Source: Alphaproteobacteria bacterium
GTDB taxonomy: Bacteria; Pseudomonadota; Alphaproteobacteria; Caulobacterales; Parvularculaceae
Assembly: GCA_030433215.1 (NCBI GenBank)
Contig: JAUIMC010000013.1
Coordinates: 1 to 64,000, forward strand
Direction of reading: 5' to 3'
Length of the DNA stretch: 64,000 nucleotides
Position 1 is the first letter of the stretch, and each line of letters begins with the position of its first letter. The notes under the pieces were generated by a model. The model made no database searches. It worked only from the letters and a program-made list of their open reading frames with translations, and was not told where the DNA came from. Made by a program: the position numbers and the translations under genes. This document shows, piece by piece, positions 36,008 through 46,296 of this stretch.

Positions 36008-36424
36008 CTAGACCGCGAAGAGGGCGATGAGGTTGCGCGCCGCGATGATCATCAGGAGGAGCGAGCCGGCGGCGAAAAGATAAAACCGCAAGGCCACCTG
36101 GCGCAGCACGATCTGGACGAGGGAATGGGCGACCCGCGCCGCGACATAGCCCCAGGCGAGCCAGACATTCAACGGGTCGCCGACGCCCACGAGAAAGGAA
36201 TAGATCGCCAGCGCATAGAAGATTGTCGGCTGTTCGTGCAGGTGGTTGTAATTGTCGGAAACGGCGCGGACTTCCGACGGCAGCGTGTTGAGAGAGCCCG
36301 GATGAATGGCTTTTTGCGGATGGATCTTCGCCTTCTGCATGGCGGGAATGCGGGTCGCGTACATCCAGATCCAGATGATCATGGTCCAGACGATTAGCGC
36401 GAGGACGGGGGTGAGCATGGTCAT
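36008..36424 (-). CDS. MAPEG family membrane protein
   Basis: 138 residues from the ATG preceded by AGGGAGG. Four membrane helices (about 5-23, 63-80, 82-100, 113-135) with the MAPEG-type motif after helix 1 (RIPAMQKAKI) and N-NHLHEQPTIFYAL (glutathione/lipid contact region) before helix 2. MAPEG proteins handle eicosanoid-like lipids and glutathione conjugates in eukaryotes; bacterial roles are mostly unknown. Confidence 0.9.
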   Translation of the reverse strand: MTMLTPVLALIVWTMIIWIWMYATRIPAMQKAKIHPQKAIHPGSLNTLPSEVRAVSDNYNHLHEQPTIFYALAIYSFLVGVGDPLNVWLAWGYVAARVAHSLVQIVLRQVALRFYLFAAGSLLLMIIAARNLIALFAV

Positions 36425-36488
36425 GTGAAGGCCTCCCTTTTTGTCGTTTCTTAGCACACGTCGCCGGAAAGCCTACGCTGAAGCGCAG

Positions 36489-37421
36489 TCAGGAAGCGTT
36501 TGCGGCGCGCGTGCTGGCTTTCGGGTTGGAAAGCAGCATGACGCCGGAGACGGTCAGGACGAGGGCCAGCGCATGGGTGAGGCCGAAGGGCTCGTTGAGG
36601 ATGAGCGCGGCGGCGAGCGCTGTCGCGGCGGGCCCGATCCCGCCGGTGGCGCTGGTCAGGCCCGGTCCGATCCGCGCGATGGCTTCCGCGATCATCAGCG
36701 CCGGGAAGACGGTGCAGGGAATGGCGAGGAAAACCCCCGTCGCGAGGATCGCCGGGGTCAGCGGCGCAGCGTCAAAGGCCGATATCGCGAAAGCGTGAAT
36801 GACGATAGGCACGGCGGCGGCGCTCATGGCGATACTGATGAAGAGCGGCGAGCCGAGTTTGCCGATCACCGGTTTGCTCGCCGTCACGTAAAAGGCGAAG
36901 AGGACGGCGGTGGCGAACACGATGCCCGCGCCCAGCATGGCGTCGCTGCCCGCTTCGCCGAACTCCCGCAAGGCGAGCAGCGTCACCCCGCCATAGGAGA
37001 GGACGAGCGCGACCGCATGACGCCATGTGACTTTGTGGCCATAAGCGATCCAGGCGAAGAGCGCGACAATGGTCGGATAGAGAAAAAGGATCAGCCGTTC
37101 GAGCTGCGCGGAGATGAATTTCAGCCCCGTGAAATCGAGCCATGTGCAGACATAATAGCTGAGGATCCCAAGCGCGGCGGCGATTGCGATCAGCCGCTTT
37201 GTGGGTTTCTCCTCGCGCCGCCGCGCCGACCGCCAGCCGATGAGGAGAAAGAAGGGCAGGGCGATGACCATGCGCAGGGTCATCATCTGTTCGACCCCGG
37301 CGCCGAGCCCGAAGGCGACCTTCATCGCGACGCCCTTCAGCGAGAAAAGCGCGGCCCCGAAGGCGGCGAGCGCCAGACCGGACGTGTGGCGGCCGAGAGG
37401 GTTGCGAAAAGCGGATGACAT
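36489..37421 (-). CDS. EamA/DMT-superfamily transporter
   Basis: 310 residues with ten predicted membrane helices in two EamA repeats (about 15-145 and 165-300). LVLSYGGVTLLAL closes the first repeat and the last helices contain GPAATALAAALILNEPFGLTHALALVLTVSG, the typical second-repeat E-P-x-T/G motif. It exports or takes up small metabolites; substrate unknown. Confidence 0.92.
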   Translation of the reverse strand: MSSAFRNPLGRHTSGLALAAFGAALFSLKGVAMKVAFGLGAGVEQMMTLRMVIALPFFLLIGWRSARRREEKPTKRLIAIAAALGILSYYVCTWLDFTGLKFISAQLERLILFLYPTIVALFAWIAYGHKVTWRHAVALVLSYGGVTLLALREFGEAGSDAMLGAGIVFATAVLFAFYVTASKPVIGKLGSPLFISIAMSAAAVPIVIHAFAISAFDAAPLTPAILATGVFLAIPCTVFPALMIAEAIARIGPGLTSATGGIGPAATALAAALILNEPFGLTHALALVLTVSGVMLLSNPKASTRAANAS

Positions 37422-37480
37422 GCGGGGCGGCTTATCGGCTTTTTATGGGCGCCGCAATCGCCGCTGCCGTCCGTTCCGCC

Positions 37481-38704
37481 TTACGCTTTGTTCGAATGTT
37501 TCTTGAATTCGATGCGCGAGATGGCGCGGCAGTGAACTTCGTCGGGCCCGTCGGCGAGGCGCAGGGTGCGGATGCCGGCATAAATCTGCGCGAGGCCGAA
37601 GTCTGTGGTGACGCCGGCGCCGCCATGGGCCTGGATCGCGTCGTCGATGACTTTCAGCGCCATGCGCGGGGCGGCGACCTTGATCATGGCGATTTCCTGC
37701 TGCGCGGCCTTGTTGCCCACAGTGTCCATCATCCAGGCGGCTTTCAGGGTCAGAAGCCGCGCCATCTCGATGTCGATGCGCGCTTCGGCGACCCGCTGTT
37801 CCCAGATCGAATGTTTGAAGATCGGCTTGCCGAACGCCTCGCGCGTCAAAAGGCGCTTCACCATTTTTTCCAGCGCCACTTCCGCCGCGCCGATGGTGCG
37901 CATGCAGTGATGGATGCGGCCCGGCCCGAGGCGGCCTTGCGCGATTTCAAAACCGCGCCCCTCGCCGAGAATGAGATTTTCCTTCGGCACGCGGACATTG
38001 TCGAGCTGGACTTCCATATGGCCGTGGGGCGCGTCGTCATAACCGAAGACGGCAAGATGGCGCAGGATCTTGACGCCCGGCGCGTCGGCGGGAACGAGGA
38101 TCTGCGACTGCTGCACATGGCGGTCGGCGGTCTTGTCGGTCTTGCCCATGACGATGAAGATCTTGCAGCGCGGGTCGCCCGCGCCCGACGACCACCATTT
38201 GCGCCCGTTGATGACATAGTCATCGCCGTCGCGGGTAATGTCGGTTTCGATATTGGTGGCGTCGGAAGAGGCGACGGCGGGTTCGGTCATCAGGAAGGCG
38301 GAGCGGATCTTGCCGTCGAGAAGCGGGACCAGCCATTCTTCCTGCTGCTGCGGGCTGCCGTATTTCATAAGGACTTCCATATTGCCGGTGTCCGGCGCGG
38401 CGCAGTTGAACACCTCCGGCGCGATGGGGCAGCGGCCCATCTGCTCGGCGAGCGGCGCATAGTCGGCGTTGGAAAGCCCGGGCCCCCATTTCGTGTCCGG
38501 GTGGAAGAGATTCCACAACCCTTCCGCTTTCGCCTTGTCCTTCAACGTATCGATGATCGGTGGGATTTTCCAGCGGCCTTCGCCTGGGCCGAATTCCGCA
38601 TGCTGAGTTTCGTAGATTTCGTTCCCTTCATAGACATGCTTGTCCATGAAGTCGGTGACGCGTTTCAGATAGTCCTTGCAGCGGTCGGAATAGGCGAATT
38701 CCAT
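37481..38704 (-). CDS. acyl-CoA dehydrogenase family protein
   Basis: 407 residues, close to the ACAD10/ACAD11-like group often found with phosphotransferase partners (none here). FAD-dependent alpha-beta dehydrogenation of acyl-Co[19 protein letters not shown] (flavin-binding strand), [16 protein letters not shown], the C-terminal four-helix bundle with [16 protein letters not shown] and REAFGKPI, and [13 protein letters not shown] near the end (FAD contact) are clear. The catalytic Glu is not identifiable with certainty by eye. Confidence 0.95.
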   Translation of the reverse strand: MEFAYSDRCKDYLKRVTDFMDKHVYEGNEIYETQHAEFGPGEGRWKIPPIIDTLKDKAKAEGLWNLFHPDTKWGPGLSNADYAPLAEQMGRCPIAPEVFNCAAPDTGNMEVLMKYGSPQQQEEWLVPLLDGKIRSAFLMTEPAVASSDATNIETDITRDGDDYVINGRKWWSSGAGDPRCKIFIVMGKTDKTADRHVQQSQILVPADAPGVKILRHLAVFGYDDAPHGHMEVQLDNVRVPKENLILGEGRGFEIAQGRLGPGRIHHCMRTIGAAEVALEKMVKRLLTREAFGKPIFKHSIWEQRVAEARIDIEMARLLTLKAAWMMDTVGNKAAQQEIAMIKVAAPRMALKVIDDAIQAHGGAGVTTDFGLAQIYAGIRTLRLADGPDEVHCRAISRIEFKKHSNKA

Positions 38705-38856
38705 CGGGGAGCTCCTTTATTGGCGCGCATCATGGGGAAAAGCCGGCGGAAAGAAAAGCGCCGAATGCAGTGGCGCTTGCGGCAAAAAATGCGCCCATGG
38801 CGGCGCGCGGCGAACGGGATATAGTCGCTCTCGCCATAACGAAGGGGAGAGCGATC

Positions 38857-39671
38857 ATGGCCAAAATTCTGTCTTTCCTGTCCTGGAATGTGGAGCATTT
38901 CAGCAACAGCCAGTCCCGCGTCGATCTCGTGGTCGAGGCGATCGCGGAAAAGAAACCCGACGTCTTTGCGATCTATGAAGTGAAGGGAAAGAGCGTCTTT
39001 TCCGCCATGCAGGCGAAGATGCCGAACTACAATATTTCCATCACCGAAAGCGAAAGCGTTGTGGAAATTCTGGTCGGGGTTCGAAACAATCTGTCGAGCT
39101 TCGTCACCCAGCGCAACGAGTTGCAGTCGAAAACCCCGACCTTGCGCCCCGGGGCGCTCGCCACCATCACCAAGAACGACGAGATTTACAGTTTCCTGTT
39201 CCTGCATCTGAAAAGTTTCGCTGATCCCCGAGACTGGGGCCTGCGCGACGACATGCTGCAACATGTGTGCAGCCTGAAACGCAAGATAGAGAGCACGCTC
39301 GGTGACGACGAGAAGGCGAACTTCGTGGCGCTCGGGGATCTCAACACCATGGGCATGAGCGCGGCTTACAACAACGACATGGACATCGACGGCTCGAAAG
39401 AGCTCGACTATATCGACAACCGCCTGACCGCCAGCGTCAACGGGATGCGGCGCCTGCCGAAAACCCATGAAGAGACATGGTGGAACGGCAAGCCGAATTG
39501 GGCGCCGTCAAATCTCGATCATGTCCTCGCCGCCGATCATCTGAAATTCAAAAAGTTCGGCGGCGCGGAAGTCGAAGTCTCGGGCTGGGTCGACAAGACC
39601 ACGACAGCCGCGAAGAAAAGCTGGATCGCCAAACACTCCGACCATTGCCTGCTCTATGGCGAGATCAGGAG

Positions 39672-39675
<4 letters not shown>
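38857..39675 (+). CDS. endonuclease/exonuclease/phosphatase family protein
   Basis: 272 residues from an ATG with GAAGGGGAG. EEP fold: FLSWNVEHF (Asn11) at the start, YEVKG (Glu41 metal ligand), FLHLKSF, FVALGDLNTMGM (catalytic Asp/Asn) and AKHSDHCLLYGEI (Asp-His) at the end. It could cleave nucleic acid or a phosphoester. No signal peptide, so cytosolic. The stop overlaps the convergent tadA stop by four bases. Confidence 0.92.
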
Positions 39676-40130
<455 letters not shown>

Positions 40131-40141
40131 GGGAAAGGCTT

Positions 40142-40909
40142 TTACGCCGCCGCTTTCGGTTGCGCCAGCGTTACGGGCTCGGCCGGCTTTTCGGCGAGAC
40201 AGAAAGCGGAGACGCCAGCGACCCGGTTGAGGGGGAACAGCGCGTAGCGCTCAACGTCGTGAACGGCGATGAGCGCATTGTTCAGCCAGTCCGGCGCCGG
40301 CTTCAGCTGGCTCGCCTGGGGCGGGCCGTCGGGCTTTTTTTCCGCCATGCGCAGGGCCGCGACGGCGGGAAAGAGAAGCCCGAAGAAATAACGCATTTTG
40401 AGGGGGGCGAGCCCAGCCTCTTCCACAGCGCGCTCAAGGCTCGCCAGCGTGTAGCGGCGGCGGTGCTCGAGAAACTCGTCATGGGACGACCAGAGAAACT
40501 GGAAGGCGGGAACCGAAATCAGGAAGCGCGTGCCCGGCGCGGCCTTGTCGGCGTAGTCGCGGATCAGGGCGACATCGTCGTCCACATGCTCGATGACGTC
40601 GATCATCAGGACGGTGTCGGCCTCGACCTTGTCGACGGCGCGCACAAAGGAAATGTTGTCCGTGCGCCGGCGGCCGAGAAAATCGTCGGCGTAATTGGGG
40701 TCGACGCAGACGGCGCTGTCGGCGACGCCGTCGGCCACGAACATTTTGGAGAAAACGCCCGAGCCCGCGCCCACATCGAGGATCGTGGCGCCCGATTTGC
40801 GGCCCAGAAGCCCCTTCAGCGCCCGGCCCTTGGCGATATAATACCAGTGCGCGCCGGGATCGCCGCCAATCGCCTTTTCCTCTTTGAGGTCCATTGTGCT
40901 ATCGCCCAT
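40142..40909 (-). CDS. class I SAM-dependent methyltransferase
   Basis: 255 residues from the ATG at 40909 (an internal ATG at 40894 is possible). SAM loop ILDVGAGSGVFSKMF near residue 45, acidic ribose contact at VCVDPNY, and VLMIDVIEHVDDD (motif IV). LISVPAFQFLWSSHDEFLEHRRRYTL is the segment characteristic of the Methyltransf_11/23 group often found with lipid or sugar biosynthesis. Substrate unknown. It diverges from the pseudouridine synthase gene. Confidence 0.92.
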   Translation of the reverse strand: MGDSTMDLKEEKAIGGDPGAHWYYIAKGRALKGLLGRKSGATILDVGAGSGVFSKMFVADGVADSAVCVDPNYADDFLGRRRTDNISFVRAVDKVEADTVLMIDVIEHVDDDVALIRDYADKAAPGTRFLISVPAFQFLWSSHDEFLEHRRRYTLASLERAVEEAGLAPLKMRYFFGLLFPAVAALRMAEKKPDGPPQASQLKPAPDWLNNALIAVHDVERYALFPLNRVAGVSAFCLAEKPAEPVTLAQPKAAA

Positions 40910-40956
40910 GCCTGCGGCCGGTATCAAAGGCCGATGGTTTTAAGGACTGCTTAACG

Positions 40957-41742
40957 ATGACGGAAAAGGACGGCCCGGAAAAGTCCGGCGGCGCCAAACT
41001 CGAAGGAGAAGGCGAGCGCATCGCGAAATTCCTGGCGCGCGCAGGCGTCGCCTCGCGCCGGGACGCCGAAAAGCTGATCGAGCAGGGGATCGTCACCGTG
41101 GACGGCAAGATCCTGACGACGCCGGCCTTTAAGGTGACCCCGGACATGGAGATCCGCATTGACGGCACCCGGGTCGGCAAGCCGGACGCCCCGCGGCTCT
41201 GGCGCTATCACAAGCCCGACGGCCTTGTGACCACCCATAAGGACCCGCAAGGGCGCCGGACGGTTTTTGAGGCGCTGGCCGGCCGCCTGCCGCGGGTGAT
41301 TTCCGTGGGCCGTCTCGACCTCACGACCGAGGGGCTTTTGCTGCTCACCAATTCCGGCGCGCTCGCCCGGCGGCTCGAACTGCCGTCGACGGGCTGGACC
41401 CGGCGCTACCGGGTGCGCGCCTATGGCCGGGTGACGCAAGGCCAGCTCGATGCCTTGAAAGACGGTGTCGAGATCGACGGCGTTCAATACGGCCCCGTGC
41501 GCGCGACGCTCGACCAGACGCAAGGCGGCAATGTCTGGATCACGCTCTCCATCAATGAAGGCAAGAACCGCGAGGTGCGCAATCTCATGCGCCATCTCGA
41601 TCTACAGGTGAACCGGCTCATTCGCACCGCCTACGGACCGTTTCAGCTCGGCAAGCTGGCGAAGGATGCGGTGGAGGAAGTCTCCGGCAAGCAGTTGAAG
41701 GAACAGCTCGGCAAGAAGATCTGCGCGGAGATCGGGCTGTGA
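40957..41742 (+). CDS. RsuA/RluB/RluE/RluF-family pseudouridine synthase
   Basis: 261 residues from ATG at 40957; a longer open frame upstream is unrelated. N-terminal S4 RNA-binding domain (ERIAKFLARAGVASRRDAEKL) and catalytic domain with Asp121 in GRLDLTTEGLLLLT. RLWRYHKPDGLVTT and NEGKNREVRNLMRHL are further family blocks. The size and S4 domain fit RluB, which modifies 23S rRNA U2605, but the exact target is inference. The GTG of the next gene overlaps its stop. Confidence 0.94.
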   Translation: MTEKDGPEKSGGAKLEGEGERIAKFLARAGVASRRDAEKLIEQGIVTVDGKILTTPAFKVTPDMEIRIDGTRVGKPDAPRLWRYHKPDGLVTTHKDPQGRRTVFEALAGRLPRVISVGRLDLTTEGLLLLTNSGALARRLELPSTGWTRRYRVRAYGRVTQGQLDALKDGVEIDGVQYGPVRATLDQTQGGNVWITLSINEGKNREVRNLMRHLDLQVNRLIRTAYGPFQLGKLAKDAVEEVSGKQLKEQLGKKICAEIGL

Positions 41743-41933
41743 CCGACATCGTCAACCTCAATGCGTTCCGCAAAAAGAAGGCCCGCGCCGAAAAGGAAAA
41801 ACAGGCCGAACAAAACCGCGTGAAGCACGGCCGCACGAAAGCGGAGAAAGAAGCCTCTAAAGCGGAGGAAGAGCGCGTCCGGCGGCGCCTGGACGGCCAT
41901 AGGGCGGAAGACGAAGGAAACGAGCCCGCCTGA
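41739..41933 (+). CDS. DUF4169 family protein
   Basis: 64 residues. GTGA overlap with the upstream pseudouridine synthase, so co-translated. It opens with TDIVNLNAFRKKKAR, the conserved DUF4169 start, and is otherwise a Lys/Glu-rich helix. Found widely in alphaproteobacteria; function unknown. Confidence 0.9.
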   Translation: MTDIVNLNAFRKKKARAEKEKQAEQNRVKHGRTKAEKEASKAEEERVRRRLDGHRAEDEGNEPA

Positions 41934-41982
41934 CCCGAACCTTTTCGCACCCGCTATTGTTTTCAATAGATGGAGGGCCCGC

Positions 41983-42927
41983 GTGGAAAAAGGGGAGACC
42001 CATGACGGCGAGACAAGCGCGGCCAGGAAGAGGCCGCCCGCTTACGCGATGCTGACTTTTCGTCACTGGATGCGCCTGCCGGGCCGGGTTTTCGCCCAGG
42101 TCAACAATGACCGCCTCGCGTTGACGGCGGCGGGCATCGCCTTCTATGCGCTTCTGGCGATCTTTCCCGGCATCGCCGTGGTGGTTTCGATCTGGGGGCT
42201 CGTCGCGGACCCGTTGACCATTTCGCAGCAGATTTCCGGCTTCTCTCCGATCCTGCCGAGCGATGTTGTGCTGGCGCTTCGCGAGCAGGCCATAGAGGTG
42301 GCGGCGAGCGACGATCGCGCGGTCGGCGCCGCGCTCGGGCTTTCTCTCTTCATCACGATTTTCAGCGCGTCGCGCGCCCTCAAATCGATCATGCAGGCGC
42401 TCAACATCGTCTATGACGAAAAAGAGACGCGCAACATTCTCATATTCAATGTGCAGGCGCTGGCGATGACGGCGGCGGTGGCGGTGGGCTTCATCGCCGC
42501 GCTCGCCGCCGTGGCGGTCATGCCGATCATCCTGGGCTTTGTGGGCCTCGGCTCGGTGCTGGAGCCGATCATCGGTTTCATTCGCTGGCCGATCCTGTTT
42601 GTGGGCGCCTGGTTCGGCATCGCCGCGCTCTATAAATTCGCGCCGGCGCGCGAAAGCCCGCAATGGCAATGGATCAGTCCTGGCGCCGGCGCGGCGGTGG
42701 TGCTGTGGATCGTCGCGTCGGTCCTGTTCTCGGTCTATGTCCAGAACTTCGCCAATTACAACGAAACCTACGGCTCCATCGGCGCCGTCGTCGTGTTGAT
42801 GATGTGGTTCTGGGTGTCGGCTTTCGTGTTTCTCGTGGGCGCCGAGATCGATTCCGAGATCGAACAGCAGGCGCATTTGCGCCCGAAGCGCGACATACCG
42901 GAAGAAGGCGAGCCGCCGAACGCATAA
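41983..42927 (+). CDS. YihY/BrkB family membrane protein
   Basis: 314 residues from GTG at 41983 with GGAGGG upstream; a nearby ATG is out of frame. Six membrane helices, with LTAAGIAFYALLAIFPGIAV in the first, FSASRALKSIMQALNIVYD in the middle and a last helix pair ending in GAEIDSEIEQQ. The family was once thought to be RNase BN; its role is now unknown. It ends 18 bases from the convergent sulfotransferase. Confidence 0.95.
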   Translation: MEKGETHDGETSAARKRPPAYAMLTFRHWMRLPGRVFAQVNNDRLALTAAGIAFYALLAIFPGIAVVVSIWGLVADPLTISQQISGFSPILPSDVVLALREQAIEVAASDDRAVGAALGLSLFITIFSASRALKSIMQALNIVYDEKETRNILIFNVQALAMTAAVAVGFIAALAAVAVMPIILGFVGLGSVLEPIIGFIRWPILFVGAWFGIAALYKFAPARESPQWQWISPGAGAAVVLWIVASVLFSVYVQNFANYNETYGSIGAVVVLMMWFWVSAFVFLVGAEIDSEIEQQAHLRPKRDIPEEGEPPNA

Positions 42928-42945
42928 TGGCGGGGCTTTTTGCTT

Positions 42946-43557
42946 TTACGGCGCTGAGCGGTTCTGCACGAGGCGTCTTCCCACATTGTAGGCGTAGCGC
43001 AGCGGATTGACGGTTTTGCGCGCCCTTGCATTGGCGCGGGGGACGGGCGCGCCCGACGCCTCGCAGCCGAGAAACGCCGCGAGCCGGTCGAGGTCTTTTT
43101 CCTCTTCCCAGCAGATTTCGATGAAATCGTTTCGCCTGTCCGCAAAATAGGCGCGCGCTTGCGTGAGGTGGCGATCATAGTACGCGAGAAACGCGGCTTC
43201 GCGGCCATGAGGAAACTGAAATCCGTAGACGATCTTGTGCGTCTGCGTCGAAATGCTGGCGCGCATCGCATGGGCCTTGAGGGATCGAAGCCAGGCTTCG
43301 GGCGTGATGCGCCGGGTGAGGACGAATTTCGACCCCGGATAAGTATCGTCCAATTCCTCGTAGAGAAGCGGGTAGGGAAAGTCGTCAAACAGATCGAAGG
43401 CGTCGACGGCCTCGCGCAGTTTCTCGCGCCGGCCCTCCACCATGGTTTCGTGAAACAGGGCGCGGTCCCAGCTTTTCGTACGCAAGCCGAAGAGCCTGCC
43501 CGCCTCGCCAAGCGTCGTCGTGCCGGTCTTGTTGAGGCCGATGCCGAATATTTTCAC
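42946..43557 (-). CDS. sulfotransferase family protein
   Basis: 203 residues from a GTG at 43557 that opens VKIFGIGLNKTGTTTLGEA; GGGGAGG lies about 11 bases upstream. A much longer frame upstream is a shadow. GLNKTGTTTLGE is the PAPS phosphosulfate loop and FVLTRRITPEAWLRSL the second PAPS contact of the Sulfotransfer_4-like group. It would move sulfate from PAPS to a hydroxyl group of a surface glycan or lipid. Its neighbour, divergent by 80 bases, is an O-antigen-ligase-like gene, consistent with surface glycan modification. Confidence 0.85.
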   Translation of the reverse strand: MKIFGIGLNKTGTTTLGEAGRLFGLRTKSWDRALFHETMVEGRREKLREAVDAFDLFDDFPYPLLYEELDDTYPGSKFVLTRRITPEAWLRSLKAHAMRASISTQTHKIVYGFQFPHGREAAFLAYYDRHLTQARAYFADRRNDFIEICWEEEKDLDRLAAFLGCEASGAPVPRANARARKTVNPLRYAYNVGRRLVQNRSAP

Positions 43558-43637
43558 GAGGGCCGCAGCCTCCCCTTGGCGAGCGATATCGAATAGACAC
43601 AAAGGTCTGATTCTTTGCAAATCCGCTTGGGGCGCCG

Positions 43638-44939
43638 ATGCCTTCGCCGACAGAAAATGAAAATAAGCCTGCCGCGCCCGGCGGGCGGGCGCCGGGGATT
43701 CATGACCGCGCGATCCTGACGGCGATGATGGTGCTGGCGGGCCTGCTGCCCTTTGCGGTCGTGTTCTCTCATCGCGCCGTCGCGCCGATTCTCCTCGCCA
43801 TGGGGCTCGCCGTCGCCAGCCGCGCCGAAATCTGGCGTGCTGGCGTTCCCTATTTTCTCCTGAAGCCGGACCTTTCCTTACCGCTTGTCCGCCTGGGGCT
43901 GTTTTTCGTTTTCTTTTGCGTCTGGGCGGCGCTTTCAGGGATTTGGGCGCCGCGCGCCGACGGGCCGTTGCTGGCCTTTTATGTGATGACGCCCGCGCTG
44001 GCCGGCGGCGCCGTCGTCTGGGAAACCTCGCGGCTTTCGTCATCGGCACTATCGCGTCTGTCGCGCGTTCTTGTCTGGGCGGGCGTGGCGGCGCTGGGGC
44101 TGCTGGTTGTTGAGGCTGCGACCGGCGGCGCGTTGCGCGCCCTGGCGCCGCCCGGCGACGCTTCGCCCGGCCGCTCGAACGACTGGACCGAATTGGCGCG
44201 CGGCGCGACGGTGATGACCATGCTGAGCTTCGGCCTGTTGCGGCTGCTCTGGCTGGCGGCCTCAAGCCGCGCGCTTGTGGCGCTTGTCTATGCGGGGCTG
44301 CTGGCGGCGGCGTTGCGGTTCGGCGTCTTTTCCAATGTCGCCGCGCTGATGCTGGGCGGGGGCGTTTTCCTGATTGCGATGGCGGCGCCGCGCCGGACGA
44401 TCGTGATGCTCGGCGCCGGGTTTGTCGCGGCGATGCTGCTTGCGCCGCTTGCGGCGTTCATTCCCCTTGAACGCGTCTATGCCGATCTTGGCGGCGCCTT
44501 GCCGGCCTCCTGGCTGCATCGCGTCGCGATCTGGCGTCTTGCGGGAGAAGAGGCTGTCGCCTGTCTGCCTTTCGGCTGCGGCCTCGATTACGCGCGGGCG
44601 ATACGCGACATGGGGCTTCGCATCGACGTGCCGGGCGCGCCGGCGCCGCTGTCATGGATGCCGGTTCATCCGCACAATCTGTTTTTGCAGGTCTGGCTCG
44701 AGATGGGGCTTGTCGGCGCGGCGGCGTTTTGCGGCATGATCGCCAGCGGGGTGCAGGCGCTTCTGGCCGCGCGTCTTTCCAGGGCCGACAAAGCCGCGAT
44801 CACCGCCACGGCCGGCGCGTTTTTGGTTTCGGCGCTGGTGGAGGCGAGCCTCTGGCAGGTCTGGCGCCTGGCCGTTCTGGGGCTCGCCGGTCTTTATATC
44901 GCCGCGGCGGCGCGGCGGCGCGCGTTACGCGCCCTGTAG
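43638..44939 (+). CDS. O-antigen ligase / Wzy-like membrane protein
   Basis: 433 residues, about 11-12 membrane helices. The Wzy_C/O-antigen ligase signature is the periplasmic loop PVHPHNLFLQVWLEMGLVG near residue 345, with a conserved Arg/His cluster. It joins polysaccharide to lipid A or polymerises repeat units in the periplasm. No glycosyltransferases adjoin. Its 3-prime end overlaps the rpoH 3-prime end by 15 bases. Confidence 0.88.
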   Translation: MPSPTENENKPAAPGGRAPGIHDRAILTAMMVLAGLLPFAVVFSHRAVAPILLAMGLAVASRAEIWRAGVPYFLLKPDLSLPLVRLGLFFVFFCVWAALSGIWAPRADGPLLAFYVMTPALAGGAVVWETSRLSSSALSRLSRVLVWAGVAALGLLVVEAATGGALRALAPPGDASPGRSNDWTELARGATVMTMLSFGLLRLLWLAASSRALVALVYAGLLAAALRFGVFSNVAALMLGGGVFLIAMAAPRRTIVMLGAGFVAAMLLAPLAAFIPLERVYADLGGALPASWLHRVAIWRLAGEEAVACLPFGCGLDYARAIRDMGLRIDVPGAPAPLSWMPVHPHNLFLQVWLEMGLVGAAAFCGMIASGVQALLAARLSRADKAAITATAGAFLVSALVEASLWQVWRLAVLGLAGLYIAAAARRRALRAL

Positions 44940-45854
44940 TTCGTTCGCCGCGTCCGCCGTCTGCTGGCGCGCATCCTTGTCCATGCGCTTCATGGCTTTT
45001 TGCAGCTTTTCAAACGCGCGCACTTCGATCTGGCGCACGCGCTCGCGGGAGACGCCGTATTCCTGGCTGAGTTCTTCCAGCGTCGCCGGATTGTCCTTCA
45101 GGCGGCGTTCGGTGAGAATGTGCTGCTCGCGTTCGTTCAATGTCGCCAGCGCCTGTTCGAGCAGGCCCATGCGCATGTCGTATTCGTCTTCATTGGCGAG
45201 CTTCATTTCCGGATTGACGGCGTTTTCATCGACCAGCCAGTCCTGCCATTCGCCGCCGCCCTCGGCGTCCTTGCTCATGGGCGCGTTGAGCGAGGCTTCG
45301 CCGCCCGACATGCGCCGGTTCATGGAGATCACGTCTTCGTTGGTGACCCCCAGCTTGGTGGCGATATGTTCGACCTGTTCGGCGTTCAGATCGCCTTCGT
45401 CGACGGCGTCGATCTGACCTTTCAGCTTGCGCAGATTGAAGAAGAGTTTTTTCTGCGCGGCGGTGGTGCCGATTTTCACCAGCGACCACGAACGCAGGAT
45501 ATATTCCTGGATCGACGCGCGGATCCACCACATCGCATAGGTGGCGAGGCGAAAGCCCTTGTCCGGGTCGAAGCGCTTGACGGCCTGCATCAGACCCACA
45601 TTGCCTTCGGAAATCACTTCGCCGATGGGCAGGCCATAGCCGCGATAGCCCATGGCGATCTTGGCGACGAGCCGCAAATGCGAGGTGATCAGCTTCTGCG
45701 CCGCATCCGCGTCCTCATGCTCGGCGAAGCGTTTCGCGAGCATGTATTCCTCGTCCTTTTCCAGCATCGGGAATTTGCGGATCTCGGCGAGGTAGCGCGA
45801 CAGGCTGCCTTCCGGCGTCAGCGCGCCCGCGGTGGTGGTCAAAGCGTTGCTCAT
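44925..45854 (-). CDS. rpoH: RNA polymerase sigma factor RpoH (sigma-32)
   Basis: 309 residues from the ATG with GGAGAGA upstream (a TTG five codons earlier is less likely). Directs heat-shock transcription. Regions 1.2 and 2 (LSRYLAEIRKFPMLEKDEEY, GNVGLMQAVKRFDPDKGFRLATYAMWWI reduced here to its core RFDPDKGFRLATYAMWWI) and region 4 (TLEELSQEYGVSRERVRQIE) are intact. The RpoH box near residue 132 reads QKKLFFNLRK, with Lys where QRKLFFNLR is usual. rluD follows downstream of its start in the usual alphaproteobacterial pairing. Confidence 0.96.
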   Translation of the reverse strand: MSNALTTTAGALTPEGSLSRYLAEIRKFPMLEKDEEYMLAKRFAEHEDADAAQKLITSHLRLVAKIAMGYRGYGLPIGEVISEGNVGLMQAVKRFDPDKGFRLATYAMWWIRASIQEYILRSWSLVKIGTTAAQKKLFFNLRKLKGQIDAVDEGDLNAEQVEHIATKLGVTNEDVISMNRRMSGGEASLNAPMSKDAEGGGEWQDWLVDENAVNPEMKLANEDEYDMRMGLLEQALATLNEREQHILTERRLKDNPATLEELSQEYGVSRERVRQIEVRAFEKLQKAMKRMDKDARQQTADAANELQGA

Positions 45855-46285
45855 AGCGCATCTCTCCAATACGCCCCGCCCGAAAGCGTCAGACTAAACG
45901 CCAGCTATGGCGTCAGACACGGGGTAGGCGCGTCTCAATAACAGGTCCCTATAAGGGTGTCGCGGTCAGGAAGTCCCCAAGAAGAGCGCCTCTCCGGGCG
46001 CTTCGTGATCCTCATATAGGAACGCCAGCCGCAAGCCCCAAGGGCCCGCCTTCTATCCTGCTGGAATAACACGGATTTTTGGCGAAAATCCGGCCGCGAT
46101 CCAGTCAATTTCCCGTGACGGGCGCGCGTCCGGATATGGCCCCCCGCGGCTCGGCCATGGCGAGTTTATACAATCCGCCGCCTCCCTGTGTTGATAAGCC
46201 CTCGGCGCAAGACATCAGGGGGAGGGCCCGGAGGCGGGAGCCGGGTCGTCTTGTTTGCGCTAGGGGCGCTCGGGCGTGAGAACGC
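45855..46285 (-). other. intergenic region between rpoH and rluD
   Basis: 431 bases without a supported gene. A candidate rpoH promoter on the minus strand has TTGGGG (about 46036-46041) and TATATG (46013-46018) 17 bases apart. A heat-shock-type promoter was not recognised. An open frame at 46079-46279 has atypical composition and is not called. Confidence 0.4.
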
Positions 46286-46296
46286 CTAGAGCGCCC
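46264..46296 (-). other. stem-loop at the rluD stop codon
   Basis: GGGCGCTC pairs with GAGCGCCC, and inside it GGCGT pairs with ACGCC around a four- to five-base loop. The structure overlaps the last codons of rluD. Without a T run it is either a rho-aided end or an mRNA 3-prime hairpin. Confidence 0.4.

Noticed and set aside
46079-46279. 66-codon frame between rpoH and rluD
   Set aside because: No ribosome site, atypical Pro/Arg composition, and a strong hairpin lies just beyond it.
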